64,000 nucleotides of DNA from an uncultured Clostridia bacterium (lineage in GTDB: Bacteria; Bacillota; Clostridia; Peptostreptococcales; Anaerovoracaceae), in NCBI GenBank assembly GCA_938046095.1, contig CALIXS010000001.1, positions 5,048-69,047 on the forward strand, in the 5' to 3' direction. Below are positions 8,415 through 17,488 of the stretch, piece by piece. Each line of letters starts with the position of its first letter. The stretch's first letter is position 1. The notes beneath the pieces are model-generated. The model was not told where the DNA came from and did no database searches. It worked only from the letters and a program-made list of their open reading frames with translations. A program made the translations under genes and the position numbers.

Positions 8415-10043
8415 CTATAAGGCTTCCCTGAGCTCTGCGGAAGCTTTGAAGAGGTCACCGTCTATCTCTATTTTGAATTTGCCGTGCATGAGTTCCGTCA
8501 GATCCTTTGCAATTGAAAGTCCGAGACCGGAACCCTCGGTGTTGCGGCTTATATCGCCGCGCCTGAAACGCTCCATGAGCTCTTCAGGGTCGATGTTGAG
8601 CTGATCTTTGGACATGTTTTTGATTTCAAGTTTTATATTTTCTCCGACCCTCGATATGTCTATATAAGCTCTGGAGCCCGGAACGGCGTACTTGCTGATA
8701 TTTGTGAGAAGATTTTCGATTACGCGCCAGAGGAGATTGCCGTCCGCATATACACAGGCCGGATGATCCGGTGAGGAAACGATGATTTTGATGTTGTTTT
8801 GCTCCAGCTTTTCGCCGAGCTCGGCGAGCGCCTGATTGAGTATCGAAGTGATTTCGATCTTTTTGATCTCATACGGTATATCGCCGCTCGACGCCTTTGC
8901 AGCCTCGAACAGATCGTCTGTCAAATGGCGCAGTCTTTCCGTTTTGCGGCTTAAGATTTCGAGGTATTCCGGCGCGTTAGGGCTGTCAAGACCTTCATTT
9001 TGAAGCAGACAGATGTATGTGACCATGGACGTCAGAGGCGTCCTGAGATCGTGAGAAACGTTTGATATGAGGTCGGTTTTGAGGCGCTGGTTCTTCAGCT
9101 CGTTTCGGACCGCGGCATCCTTGGAGTCCGCTAACGAGTTGATGTTGGCGGCCAGTCTGTCGAGGTCACCGGTGCCCCGTATAGGTATTCGTCCTTTCAG
9201 ATCTCCTTTGCTTATTTTTTCCGTACTCTTTGATATTTCGGTAAATCTGAGTATATGGCGCGGGATGAAAATGAAGAGAAGAATTAAAACGATGATCGCT
9301 CCGTAACCCGTCGCGGAAACGAGGACCGCGGTGACCGCGATGATCATGACCTTTGCGAATGTGTGAGGTGACTTTTCACATGTATGGTAGAGATATGTGA
9401 ACAAAATGCCGGGCAGCGTACGTTTCCAAAAACAATGCGCCTTGAGCTTTTTTACGATAGCAAGCAGGCACAGCCTGTATATCCACAAAGATGCGAAAAT
9501 ACCTGTCAGTGATACGACGAGAGCCACTGCAGGCGGATCAAACGCGTAGTCGATCAGGCTCGTATATTCACCATAAAGTTTGAAATTGAGCGACTCCGGT
9601 ATCGGGGCAGGAGAAAATGTACTGATGAGCGTATCGTAAACCGGAGAACCTCTGTCTACCCATGATAAAAGTATCGTGACAGACGGATAAAGGACTGCGC
9701 TCACTGCTATCATCAGAGCGATGTGAACTTCGTTGAGCAGCTTATCAAAGCCTCTGACCGTTATTCTTCCGGTCTCGTCGAAATCACCCGCTTTTATTAT
9801 CGCAATGATAAGGGTGACGACGAATACGATTGCAAGAGGTATCATGAACATCCACGTCCTGCCTATGGCGTGCCGCAATATATCCTTGTTGAAGCTGATG
9901 TTGTTATATTTCGTGATCCTGTAATGCGCGATCATAAGTTCGAGGCAAACGAATGCGAAAGCTGCAAATGCTGTTGCAGCGGCGACGGCGACAGTGCTTG
10001 ACATCAAACATATCGCCCTCCTTTTTTTATTTATCTTTTCCAT
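8415..10043 (-). CDS. Membrane sensor histidine kinase (orphan)
   Basis: 542 residues. There are hydrophobic segments near 15-37, 65-83, 105-128, 170-198 and a long pair at 231-262, then a HAMP-like stretch (262-315). The HisKA domain has phospho-acceptor H331 in NVSHDLRTPLTSM. The ATPase domain carries the N-box NLLTNISKYA and the G2 box GSGLGLSIAKD. Start: ATG 10043, AGGGAGGAG upstream. It is transcribed alone, and no response-regulator gene is adjacent on either side, so its partner must lie elsewhere. The signal is unknown. Confidence 0.88.
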   Translation of the reverse strand: MEKINKKRRAICLMSSTVAVAAATAFAAFAFVCLELMIAHYRITKYNNISFNKDILRHAIGRTWMFMIPLAIVFVVTLIIAIIKAGDFDETGRITVRGFDKLLNEVHIALMIAVSAVLYPSVTILLSWVDRGSPVYDTLISTFSPAPIPESLNFKLYGEYTSLIDYAFDPPAVALVVSLTGIFASLWIYRLCLLAIVKKLKAHCFWKRTLPGILFTYLYHTCEKSPHTFAKVMIIAVTAVLVSATGYGAIIVLILLFIFIPRHILRFTEISKSTEKISKGDLKGRIPIRGTGDLDRLAANINSLADSKDAAVRNELKNQRLKTDLISNVSHDLRTPLTSMVTYICLLQNEGLDSPNAPEYLEILSRKTERLRHLTDDLFEAAKASSGDIPYEIKKIEITSILNQALAELGEKLEQNNIKIIVSSPDHPACVYADGNLLWRVIENLLTNISKYAVPGSRAYIDISRVGENIKLEIKNMSKDQLNIDPEELMERFRRGDISRNTEGSGLGLSIAKDLTELMHGKFKIEIDGDLFKASAELREAL

Positions 10044-10136
10044 GACAGTTGATGACTCCTCCCTGACAATTCATCTTTCAGTATGATGATACGGCTGCGA
10101 TATTACAAAGCGGCGTATGTATTTCATACGAAATTC

Positions 10137-10165
10137 TTAAGTTTGCACCGTATATATGGTATAAT
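10137..10165 (+). promoter_or_regulatory. Putative sigma-70 promoter of the thioesterase/GTPase pair
   Basis: TATAAT at 10160-10165 with a weak -35 (TTAAGT) at 17-nt spacing, 40 bp before the thioesterase start. Confidence 0.5.
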
Positions 10166-10205
10166 TTTTATCGGCGGAACTACGGCGCGCCGGAAAGGAG
10201 CTGCA

Positions 10206-10595
10206 ATGGAAGCCGGAATAAAAAACGCGATAGAGAGAACTGTAACGCAGAATATGACAGCGAGGGTAATGGGGAGCGGAACACTCGATGTTTACGCTAC
10301 ACCGTGCATGATCGCCCTGATAGAGGAAACGGCGCATACATCGGTCGCACCTTATCTTGAGGAGGGTCACGCCACTGTCGGAACATTGATAAATGTGAAG
10401 CACGTGTCCGCATCGCCGGTCGGTGCCTGCGTAAGATGTGAGACGACGCTCGCGGAGGTTGACGTCAGACGCCTCGTATTTGACGTCAGGGTTTATGACG
10501 ATGCCGGACTTATAGGAGAGGGGACACACGAGAGATTTGTCATCGCAGAAGAACGCTTTACGGCAAAGACCGAGGCAAAGGTAAAACGTGATTGA
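10206..10595 (+). CDS. Hotdog-fold thioesterase (fluoroacetyl-CoA thioesterase-like)
   Basis: A 129-residue single hotdog domain. The segment SGTLDVYATPCMIALIEETA, with an acidic residue on the central helix, then GTLINVKHVSASPVG, matches the FlK-like thioesterase family that hydrolyses short acyl-CoA. Start: ATG 10206 behind a strong GGAAAGGAG; an upstream in-frame extension has no ribosome site. It overlaps the following GTPase gene by 8 bp, so the two are translationally coupled. The real substrate is unknown. Confidence 0.8.
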   Translation: MEAGIKNAIERTVTQNMTARVMGSGTLDVYATPCMIALIEETAHTSVAPYLEEGHATVGTLINVKHVSASPVGACVRCETTLAEVDVRRLVFDVRVYDDAGLIGEGTHERFVIAEERFTAKTEAKVKRD

Positions 10596-11859
10596 TATGG
10601 AAGAAACAAGGCGCGACACGGCGGATATGATAAAGATTGCCGAGGAGGCGCATGAACTTATGGTATCAGGAGGGGATATGTGCGCCGCTCAGGCGGCTCA
10701 GTCCGCCGAGCTTTTACAGAAGCTGAGCGACGACGACATTTCCGTTTCGGTGATAGGACAGTTTAAGCGAGGTAAGAGTACGCTCACCAACAGGCTTCTC
10801 GGTGAGGATATAATGCCTGTCGGAATAATACCGATAACGTCAGCTGTTACGATGGTACGCTACGGCGAGAAGTCATGTGATGTCTATTTTGAAAACGGAA
10901 TAATCGAAAGTATAGATGCGGCGTATCTCCCGAATTATATAAGTGAGGAGAAGAATTCCAACAACCGGCTCGGGGTCAGAAAAGTGGTACTTCATACCGA
11001 AGCGCCTTTTCTCAAAAACGGACTGACCTTCGTCGATACGCCGGGTGTGGGGTCTTTTCACAAGAATAATACACAGGTCGCCTATGAGCATATGAAAGCG
11101 AGCGATGCCGTAATATTTCTTCTGTCCGTGGACAGTCCGATAAACCAGATCGAAATCGATTTCCTGTACAGCACGCGTGAATTCGCCGGCAAATTTTATT
11201 TTGCCGTAAACAAAACGGATATAGTGAGCAAAGAGGATCTCGATGCGTACACCGTCTACTGCCGCAGCCTGCTTTGCGAGCTTATGGAAACGGACGATAT
11301 TACGCTCTTTCCCGTCAGTTCGGCGACAGGCGAGGGCGTAGAAACTCTTAAGTCGCAGATACTGTACGATTGCGAACATTCAATACGCGAAATCATGAGA
11401 GAATCGACGCGAAAAAAGCTGCACGATACAGTCGTTTCGACGCTTCAGCAGCTCGGGCTTTATTGGAATGCGATGACAATGTCATACGAGGCGCTCGATG
11501 ACAGGTTCTCTGAGATGAGAGCCTTCACGGATGATTGCAGATCTTTCGCCGAAGTGCATAACGCCGCATTCGAAATCAGGCTTAACGAGCTCAAACTGGT
11601 CCTCGCCGCTAAGGTTTGCGAGCTTTTCGGCATGGAATACAAATTTGATATCGACGAGATGAAGCTTTCGCAGTCGTCGATGAAAAAGGATGAATATCTC
11701 GATAGGGTCAATTCCCTCTGCGACGAACTGCTTCGGAAGCTCTCGTCGATTCTGATGTACAGAGAGGAAAACGCCTATACCGTAGTCCGTCAGATAGAGG
11801 ACATCAACAAGCTCACAAGACGTCTGAGAAGCATAGAAAACAGGCTGTCGAGGATGTGA
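10588..11859 (+). CDS. Bacterial dynamin-like GTPase
   Basis: 423 residues. The GTPase domain has a P-loop GQFKRGKSTLTNRLLG (from residue 57), a switch threonine region (PITSAVT), DTPGVGS (G3) and NKTD (G4). The C-terminal ~180 residues are predicted helical and coiled, as in the stalk of bacterial dynamins, but shorter than the 600-1200 residues of characterised family members. No membrane paddle or transmembrane hairpin is evident. Start GTG 10588 has AAAGG 6 nt upstream; ATG 10597 is the alternative. Predicted role: GTP-dependent membrane remodelling or stress tolerance. Its coupling to a thioesterase is unexplained. Confidence 0.8.
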   Translation: MIDMEETRRDTADMIKIAEEAHELMVSGGDMCAAQAAQSAELLQKLSDDDISVSVIGQFKRGKSTLTNRLLGEDIMPVGIIPITSAVTMVRYGEKSCDVYFENGIIESIDAAYLPNYISEEKNSNNRLGVRKVVLHTEAPFLKNGLTFVDTPGVGSFHKNNTQVAYEHMKASDAVIFLLSVDSPINQIEIDFLYSTREFAGKFYFAVNKTDIVSKEDLDAYTVYCRSLLCELMETDDITLFPVSSATGEGVETLKSQILYDCEHSIREIMRESTRKKLHDTVVSTLQQLGLYWNAMTMSYEALDDRFSEMRAFTDDCRSFAEVHNAAFEIRLNELKLVLAAKVCELFGMEYKFDIDEMKLSQSSMKKDEYLDRVNSLCDELLRKLSSILMYREENAYTVVRQIEDINKLTRRLRSIENRLSRM

Positions 11860-11898
11860 CGGTGGGTTTGAATACAAATTGAGGAGCTGTATTATCAG

Positions 11899-13326
11899 AT
11901 GAAAAACGTTTTTACCAAGCTGATTTACATTATAAGTATAATCTCTTTTGCTTTCTTTACCTATATATTGCTAAAGAACAGGCTGTTCCCGTGGAATTAC
12001 AGAATAGTGTTTTTCAGCGTCATGGGTGTGTTGTTTTTGGCCGCCGGTATTCTTATATTCAGAGATAAACTGCAAGGTAAGGCAAAGTTTGCGGTTGCTG
12101 TTTTGCTCTGTCTGGCGCTGGCTGTTAATGCAGCAGGCGGATATTATGTCAAGAAGAGCATGGATATGCTCGACAAAATAAACGTCAAATCACCGGAAAC
12201 CGTAACCATGTCGGTTGTCGTTCCCGTCAGTTCGAGGATAAACGAAATGGACGCAGTGCTGGATGAGAAAATTGAAGCGCCGGTGGAAAGAGACGGAGAA
12301 AACACGGACAGGTTTGTCGCCGCGGTAAAAGAGACGTACACAAAGACTGCTGAGCTCATCGACTGCGGAAGTTATTTCGAGGGGGCGAACCGGATTCTCA
12401 CCGGCGAGTCACATATAATGCTTCTTAACGAAGCATACAGGAGCATTATCGAGGAGCAGATGCCCGATTTCGCAAAAAAAACGAGAGTTGTAGGTTCCAT
12501 ACAGCTTGCCGGAGAAAAGTCTCCCGCGAAAGAAAAGGAAGACGAGCCGGGTGAACCGTTCAGTATATACTTAAGCGGAATAGATACATATGGCGATCTT
12601 ACAAAGGTATCGCGCAGCGATACAAACCTTATACTTTCCGTAAACCCGAACACTAAGAAAGTGCTCATAACGACAGTGCCCAGAGATACATATTTGCCGA
12701 TAGCCGGAGGAGGAAACGGTGAATACGACAAACTTACTCATTCGGGCATATACGGTATAGACAGCTCGATAGAGACGGTCGAAAATTTCCTCGGGATAAA
12801 GATCGACTATTATGCCCGAATCAATTTCACATCGCTGATAGAAATCGTCGACGTTTTGGGCGGGATAGATGTAGAAAATGAGGAAGAGTTCACGACCGTG
12901 GACGATCAGTATTTTGAGCAGGGTATAATACATCTCGACGGCAAGCGTGCTCTCAGATTCGCACAGGAAAGGGATTCTCTCTCAGACGGTGATATCGGCA
13001 GAGGCCGCAACCACGAAAGAATAATCAAGGCAATACTTCAGAAGATGCAATCGAAGGAAATTCTTCTGCACTACGAAGGAGTCATGGACGTAATATACAG
13101 GTCGATGGATACAAACATATCCAAGGAGCTTGTTATAGACATGATAAACAAACAATTGAAATCGGGGACAAGCTGGCAGATAGACATGGCGGAGATATCG
13201 GGAACCGGCACGACGGGGCTGGCGTCATACGCGATGCCCGGCTATGATCTTTACGTTATGGTACCGGACGAGGAGTCGGTAGCCGACGTGAAAAGCCGCA
13301 TAAACGAACTGCTCAGAGGAAAATAG
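11899..13326 (+). CDS. LytR-CpsA-Psr (LCP) family cell-wall ligase
   Basis: 475 residues. Three N-terminal membrane segments (about 7-25, 34-53 and 63-83) precede an extracellular part. From about residue 235 the LCP domain shows SGIDTYG, RSDTNLILSVNPNTKK, TVPRDTYLPI, the arginines of RFAQERDS and GDIGRGRNHERII. LCP enzymes transfer undecaprenyl-linked glycopolymers to peptidoglycan. An accessory region (about 85-230) lies between membrane and catalytic domain. Start: ATG 11899 with GAGGAG about 12 nt upstream. It lies 39 bp after the GTPase gene and may share its transcript. Confidence 0.9.
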   Translation: MKNVFTKLIYIISIISFAFFTYILLKNRLFPWNYRIVFFSVMGVLFLAAGILIFRDKLQGKAKFAVAVLLCLALAVNAAGGYYVKKSMDMLDKINVKSPETVTMSVVVPVSSRINEMDAVLDEKIEAPVERDGENTDRFVAAVKETYTKTAELIDCGSYFEGANRILTGESHIMLLNEAYRSIIEEQMPDFAKKTRVVGSIQLAGEKSPAKEKEDEPGEPFSIYLSGIDTYGDLTKVSRSDTNLILSVNPNTKKVLITTVPRDTYLPIAGGGNGEYDKLTHSGIYGIDSSIETVENFLGIKIDYYARINFTSLIEIVDVLGGIDVENEEEFTTVDDQYFEQGIIHLDGKRALRFAQERDSLSDGDIGRGRNHERIIKAILQKMQSKEILLHYEGVMDVIYRSMDTNISKELVIDMINKQLKSGTSWQIDMAEISGTGTTGLASYAMPGYDLYVMVPDEESVADVKSRINELLRGK

Positions 13327-13332
13327 CGGCAA

Positions 13333-13731
13333 TTAGAGCATTTCTTCTAATATTTCGACCGCAATGCGTATGCAGTCGAAGCAGGAGCAAAGTGTTTTGC
13401 CGGTACTCAGCCCTTTGAGCTCTCGGCAGGTACAGGCACCTGTGCGCTCGCGAAACTTCGATACGGCGACGCTCATTTTACCGTATGTAGTTTTCTTTGT
13501 TCCGGGATCGGAGAGATTGCCGTCGGAGCTTGTAAGACCGAGAACCAATCCCATGCCGCTTATGGCGCCGCACGTTTGAGATGCGTCGCCCATACCGAAG
13601 CCGAAGCTCTCGGCAGCCTTGAATACCGTCACCGGATCGGCTGTCCATACGTCATCGAAAGCAAGCACGACTGATTGCGCGCAGTTGAATTTTCTGTCAT
13701 GAAGAGCTGTCGCTTTTTCTTTTCTGTCCAC
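13333..13731 (-). CDS. C_GCAxxG_C_C family redox protein
   Basis: 132 residues with the ordered cysteines of the family: NCAQSV, TCGAISGMG, CTCREL and the C-terminal CSCFDCIRIA. The family is thought to bind a metal or act in thiol redox and is often encoded near anaerobic transporters; no reaction is established. Start: GTG 13731 with GGAAGGG 8 nt upstream; the frame extends 18 codons further without support. It converges with the LCP gene (6 bp between stops). Confidence 0.82.
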   Translation of the reverse strand: MDRKEKATALHDRKFNCAQSVVLAFDDVWTADPVTVFKAAESFGFGMGDASQTCGAISGMGLVLGLTSSDGNLSDPGTKKTTYGKMSVAVSKFRERTGACTCRELKGLSTGKTLCSCFDCIRIAVEILEEML

Positions 13732-13785
13732 TTTTCTTCCCTTCCGAAAGCTTATTGATAAGAGCATGCAGGTGTGTGACGGCAA

Positions 13786-13839
13786 TACCGCCGCGCCCGT
13801 ACGGCGCTTGAACAGGCTGTACGGGTGCGGCGGGCGGTA
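13786..13839 (-). terminator. Long GC-rich hairpin after the AIM24-like gene
   Basis: CCGCGCCCGTAC (13791-13802) pairs with GTACGGGTGCGG (13819-13830), 12 bp with one G-U, and outer TACCG/CGGTA arms. It starts a few bases after the AIM24 stop codon on the minus strand. No T tract follows, so termination or mRNA protection are both possible. Confidence 0.5.
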
Positions 13840-13845
13840 AGAACG

Positions 13846-14523
13846 CTATTTTGCCGCTATGTGCGGCGCAATGATCTGTGCCACGTTGCTTATAGGCATG
13901 GTCTGGAGCCAGATGCGGCCGGGACCTGTAACGACGGTGTTGAATAATCCCTCTCCGCCGAGCAGAGCGTTCTTGACGCCGCCGACGGTCTTTATATCTA
14001 TGCTGCATGAAGCATCGAGGGCGGCAAGATAGCCCGTATCAACAATCATCGACTGTCCCTGGGCGAGAGTATATTCGCACACATAGCCGTCGATTTCGAT
14101 GAAAGCGGTGCCCTGCCCCGACAGTCGCTGCATTATAAAGCCTTCTCCGCCGAAGAAGCCTGCACCGAGTCGTTTCTGGAAGAAAACAGAAAGCTCGACT
14201 GACGTTTCGCTGGCGAGGAACGCCGTTTTCTGAACGACCATCTCATTTCCGGGTGCGATGTTGAGAGCTTTGATTGAGCCGGGGAATGACGAAGCGAATG
14301 CGATTTGCCCGGGACCGCCCTGCGCGGTATATTTATTCTGGAACATCGATTCGCCGCTGAACATACGGCCCATCATTTTCCCTAAGCCGCCGGTGCCTTG
14401 AGTTTCCATGAGCATGTTAGGGCTCATCCATGACATTGCTCCCTTTTCGCTGATAAGAGATTGGCCGGCATCTACGTCGCATATGACGACCGGAAGGGGT
14501 TCTCCCACGATTTGGTACTTCAT
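13846..14523 (-). CDS. AIM24/TIGR00266 family protein
   Basis: 225 residues of glycine-rich beta structure (GGPGQIAFASSFPG, GAGFFGGEGFIMQRLSGQGTAF, GGEGLFNTVVTGPGRIWLQT) diagnostic of TIGR00266, the bacterial relatives of mitochondrial AIM24, which form a trimeric tubby-like fold. Function in bacteria is unknown. Start: ATG 14523 with AGGAG 5-6 nt upstream. It is monocistronic and divergent from glnS. Confidence 0.9.
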   Translation of the reverse strand: MKYQIVGEPLPVVICDVDAGQSLISEKGAMSWMSPNMLMETQGTGGLGKMMGRMFSGESMFQNKYTAQGGPGQIAFASSFPGSIKALNIAPGNEMVVQKTAFLASETSVELSVFFQKRLGAGFFGGEGFIMQRLSGQGTAFIEIDGYVCEYTLAQGQSMIVDTGYLAALDASCSIDIKTVGGVKNALLGGEGLFNTVVTGPGRIWLQTMPISNVAQIIAPHIAAK

Positions 14524-14738
14524 TTTTTCTCCTTATGTCTTAACGTGAGTGAATGCGTATGTTCATATTATACATAATATTGAATCAGTGTAAAGAAGAA
14601 CGTCTTTAATCAAAACCGCGTTTGTGCTATACTGTTTGAAACGGGCGCGAATACGGAGCATATGCATAAAGAGGACAGCGCAGCGCGCCGGCTGATGCGC
14701 GGCGGACATGATTGCGCACAGCATATAAGGAGATGAAG

Positions 14739-16391
14739 ATGAGCGAAAACGAATTTGTCAAATCCGGCAATTTTATTCACGACATTATAGATAAGGACAT
14801 GGGGGAGGGAACGTACGGCGGCAAGGTCTACACGAGGTTTCCGCCCGAGCCGAACGGGTATCTTCATATAGGTCATGCCAAGGCGATATGCCTCAATTTT
14901 ACTACGGCACTGAAGTATAACGGAAAATGCAACCTCCGCTACGACGACACCAACCCCGCAAAGGAGGATACGGAGTTCGTAAGCGCGATAGAAGACGATA
15001 TCAGATGGCTCGGATTCAGCTGGGACGAGCTCAGATGGGCGTCGTCGTATTTTGATAAGATGTACGAAGCGGCGGAGGAGCTTATAATCAGGGGCAAGGC
15101 GTATGTGGACGATCTTACGGCCGAACAGATCAGGGAATATCGCGGTACTCTCAAGGAGCCGGGGCGCGAGTCCGCGTGCAGAAGCAGGAGTGCAGAGGAA
15201 AATCTCGGGCTGTTCCGCGAGATGAGGGACGGCATGTATTCGGACGGCGAAAAGGTCCTCAGAGCAAAGATAGATATGGCATCGCCCAACATAAACATGA
15301 GGGATCCTGTCATTTACAGGATAGCTCACGCTACGCATCACAATACGGGAGATGATTGGTGCATATATCCGATGTACGACTTTGCTCACCCGATAGAGGA
15401 CGCGATAGAGGGTATAACGCATTCGCTCTGTTCTCTCGAATTCGAGGACCACAGGCCTTTGTACAATTGGGTGCTGAGGGAGGTCGGCTGGTGGGAGCAT
15501 CCGCCGAGACAGATAGAGTTCGCGAGACTGAACCTCACCGGTACCGTAATGAGTAAAAGGCTCCTCAAGGAGCTTATCGACAACGGAACCGTAGATGGCT
15601 GGGATGATCCGCGCATGCCGACGATCGCCGGCCTCAGACGCCGGGGCTATACGCCGGAGTCGATCAGGGATTTTTGTGAACGCATAGGCGTTGCAAAGTC
15701 GAACAGTGTGGTCGAATATTCGCTTCTTGAGCACTGCATAAGGGAGGATCTGCGGGATAAAGTCGAAAGCAGAAACGTAGTCGAGGATCCGATAAAGGTC
15801 GTCATAACGAACTACCCTGAGGGTCAGACGGAAGAAGCGGAAGTGGAAAATAACAAGAACGTGCCGGAAATGGGAACGCGCAGGATACCGTTTTCTCGCG
15901 AGATTTATATAGACGGAGCCGACTTTATGGAAGTGCCTGCAAAGAAATATTTCAGGCTTTTCCCGGGCAACGAGGTCAGACTTAAGGGCGCGTACTTCAT
16001 CAAATGCGAGGAGGTAGTGAAGAACCGGGACGGCTCGATTCGGGAGCTCCGCTGTACATACGACCCCGCAACGAGGAGCGGACTTGATTCACCGGGACGC
16101 AAGGTAAAGGGAACGATACATTTTGTTGATGCGGCAAGTGCCGTCATGATAAAAATACGAAATTACAGATCCTTGATGATCGAAGATGGTGACGGAAAGC
16201 TCGTGCCGAATCCCGACTCGGTCGAGGAAAAGTGGGGATACGCCGAACCGCTGCTCGCCGGGGCGAAGCCGGGCGAAAGATTTCAATTCTTCAGGCACGG
16301 ATATTATATTGCCGACGACAGTCAAGCCTGCGGCGGAAAGAAGGTATTCAATCGCATCGTCGATCTTAAGAGCGGCTATAAAGCAAAATAG
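14739..16391 (+). CDS. glnS: Glutaminyl-tRNA synthetase
   Basis: A 550-residue class I synthetase charging tRNA-Gln. The HIGH region is PPEPNGYLHIGHAKA, the KMSKS equivalent VMSKRLL. The GlnRS-specific blocks DDTNPAKE and HPIEDAIEGITHSLCSLEF are present, as is the C-terminal anticodon-binding beta-barrel region. The length equals that of bacterial GlnRS. Start: ATG 14739, 6 nt after AAGGAG; ATG 14733 is too close to that site. Many Firmicutes lack GlnRS and use GatCAB transamidation. Its presence is known in some Clostridia and is usually attributed to gene transfer. Confidence 0.96.
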   Translation: MSENEFVKSGNFIHDIIDKDMGEGTYGGKVYTRFPPEPNGYLHIGHAKAICLNFTTALKYNGKCNLRYDDTNPAKEDTEFVSAIEDDIRWLGFSWDELRWASSYFDKMYEAAEELIIRGKAYVDDLTAEQIREYRGTLKEPGRESACRSRSAEENLGLFREMRDGMYSDGEKVLRAKIDMASPNINMRDPVIYRIAHATHHNTGDDWCIYPMYDFAHPIEDAIEGITHSLCSLEFEDHRPLYNWVLREVGWWEHPPRQIEFARLNLTGTVMSKRLLKELIDNGTVDGWDDPRMPTIAGLRRRGYTPESIRDFCERIGVAKSNSVVEYSLLEHCIREDLRDKVESRNVVEDPIKVVITNYPEGQTEEAEVENNKNVPEMGTRRIPFSREIYIDGADFMEVPAKKYFRLFPGNEVRLKGAYFIKCEEVVKNRDGSIRELRCTYDPATRSGLDSPGRKVKGTIHFVDAASAVMIKIRNYRSLMIEDGDGKLVPNPDSVEEKWGYAEPLLAGAKPGERFQFFRHGYYIADDSQACGGKKVFNRIVDLKSGYKAK

Positions 16392-16415
16392 AAAGGCCTT
16401 CGAACAGGAGAGCGT

Positions 16416-17228
16416 ATGAGAAGCAGTCTTAGCATGTTCAGAAAATACAGGATAGGCTATATTGTAAGCGCTATAATCGGTGCTGCGGTGATACTTCCCG
16501 TAGGCATGGCATTGGCAGGCGACAGAACGGGATATCGGATCGCCGTGTTTGCCGCATCATTGACGTGGATAATGGGGTGCGCCAATTTCTTCATAGGCCT
16601 GACGAAAAAGAAGCTTGCCGAGCTGATGAAACTTTACGAGGACTGCCGCATATCGGAGTTCATAAAAGAATACAGGGATGTGGTGAATCAGGGAGTATTC
16701 GGTGAGGCGCGCGATTTCGCGCTTATAAACCTCACCGCCGGATATACGATGGCAGGGAATTTCGAGGCTGCTCTCGGAGCGCTCAGATCCGTCAATCCGA
16801 ACTTTTCACATCGCCCGTCGGGAATAAGCGCCGCCGCGGCGTATTACAATAACCTGTGCCTGTACTGTATTGAGGTCAACGACATATACGGTGCGGAGCA
16901 GTCGATCAGGCAGCTTGGTGATCTCCTGACAAAACCGGCGATATCGTCGGCATATGAGAAGCTTATCAGAAGAAGCCTCGAGAGCAAGAAGGCGCTGCTC
17001 GATATGAGGAAGGGTAATTATGACGGCAAGGCTGTAGTGTTCAGGAGACTTTTCGACACGGCCGCCACGCTTGCCGAGAGAGTATCGTGTGCGTACAGGC
17101 TCGCCGGGATAAGCCGTTACTTCGGCAATGGGGATGAAGAAAAAGACTGGCTCACCTTCGTGGCCGAAAACGGGCGTGATACAAGGTATGCGGTCATGGC
17201 GAGGCGTATGCTTTCCGCGGCTTTATAA
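16416..17228 (+). CDS. Membrane protein with TPR-like helical repeats, function unknown
   Basis: 270 residues, not recognised as a named family. Two transmembrane helices near residues 14-33 and 42-61 are followed by a soluble, helical region whose pairs of amphipathic helices (for example NLTAGYTMAGNFEAALGAL, YNNLCLYCIEVNDIYGAE) look like degenerate tetratricopeptide repeats. The ATG has AGGAGAG 5 nt upstream. It lies 24 bp after glnS and probably shares its transcript. Confidence 0.75.
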   Translation: MRSSLSMFRKYRIGYIVSAIIGAAVILPVGMALAGDRTGYRIAVFAASLTWIMGCANFFIGLTKKKLAELMKLYEDCRISEFIKEYRDVVNQGVFGEARDFALINLTAGYTMAGNFEAALGALRSVNPNFSHRPSGISAAAAYYNNLCLYCIEVNDIYGAEQSIRQLGDLLTKPAISSAYEKLIRRSLESKKALLDMRKGNYDGKAVVFRRLFDTAATLAERVSCAYRLAGISRYFGNGDEEKDWLTFVAENGRDTRYAVMARRMLSAAL

Positions 17229-17255
17229 ACGGACCCCTTCAGTACCCGCTTCGTC

Positions 17256-17285
17256 TTGACAAACCGGCGCCCGGAAGAGTAAGAT
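17256..17285 (+). promoter_or_regulatory. Putative sigma-70 promoter of the SCIFF genes
   Basis: TTGACA, 18-nt spacer, TAAGAT, about 50 bp before the SCIFF start. Confidence 0.55.
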
Positions 17286-17335
17286 GTAGATGTATATTTT
17301 CAGCCACGAAAACCGTAAAAGGGAAGGTGATAAAT

Positions 17336-17479
17336 TTGAAACGTATCAAAACTGTCGTGACAAGAGATCTCAGGGACAGCCTTAAAGACGGAGGCTGCGG
17401 CGAGTGCCAGACATCCTGCCAGTCAGCATGCAAAACTTCGTGCGGCGTAGCCAATCAGCCTTGCGAAAAAAAGAACTGA
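17336..17479 (+). CDS. scfA: SCIFF ranthipeptide precursor (six cysteines in forty-five residues)
   Basis: A 47-residue peptide that general gene finders often miss. It begins MKRIKTVVTRDLRDSLKDGG, followed by a core with cysteines 21, 24, 28, 32, 36 and 43 (CGECQTSCQSACKTSC...C), the defining SCIFF pattern (TIGR03973). TTG start with GGGAAGGTGAT 5 nt upstream. Precursors of this family receive thioether crosslinks between cysteines and non-alpha carbons of acceptor residues, made by the maturase encoded 9 bp downstream. Highly conserved across Clostridia; proposed quorum or signalling roles remain open. Confidence 0.95.
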   Translation: MKRIKTVVTRDLRDSLKDGGCGECQTSCQSACKTSCGVANQPCEKKN

Positions 17480-17488
17480 TGAACTAAT

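Noticed and set aside
14610..15734. A 374-codon minus-strand frame opposite glnS
   Set aside because: It is antisense to conserved synthetase motifs, and no domain could be recognised. It arises from the low stop frequency of the complementary frame.
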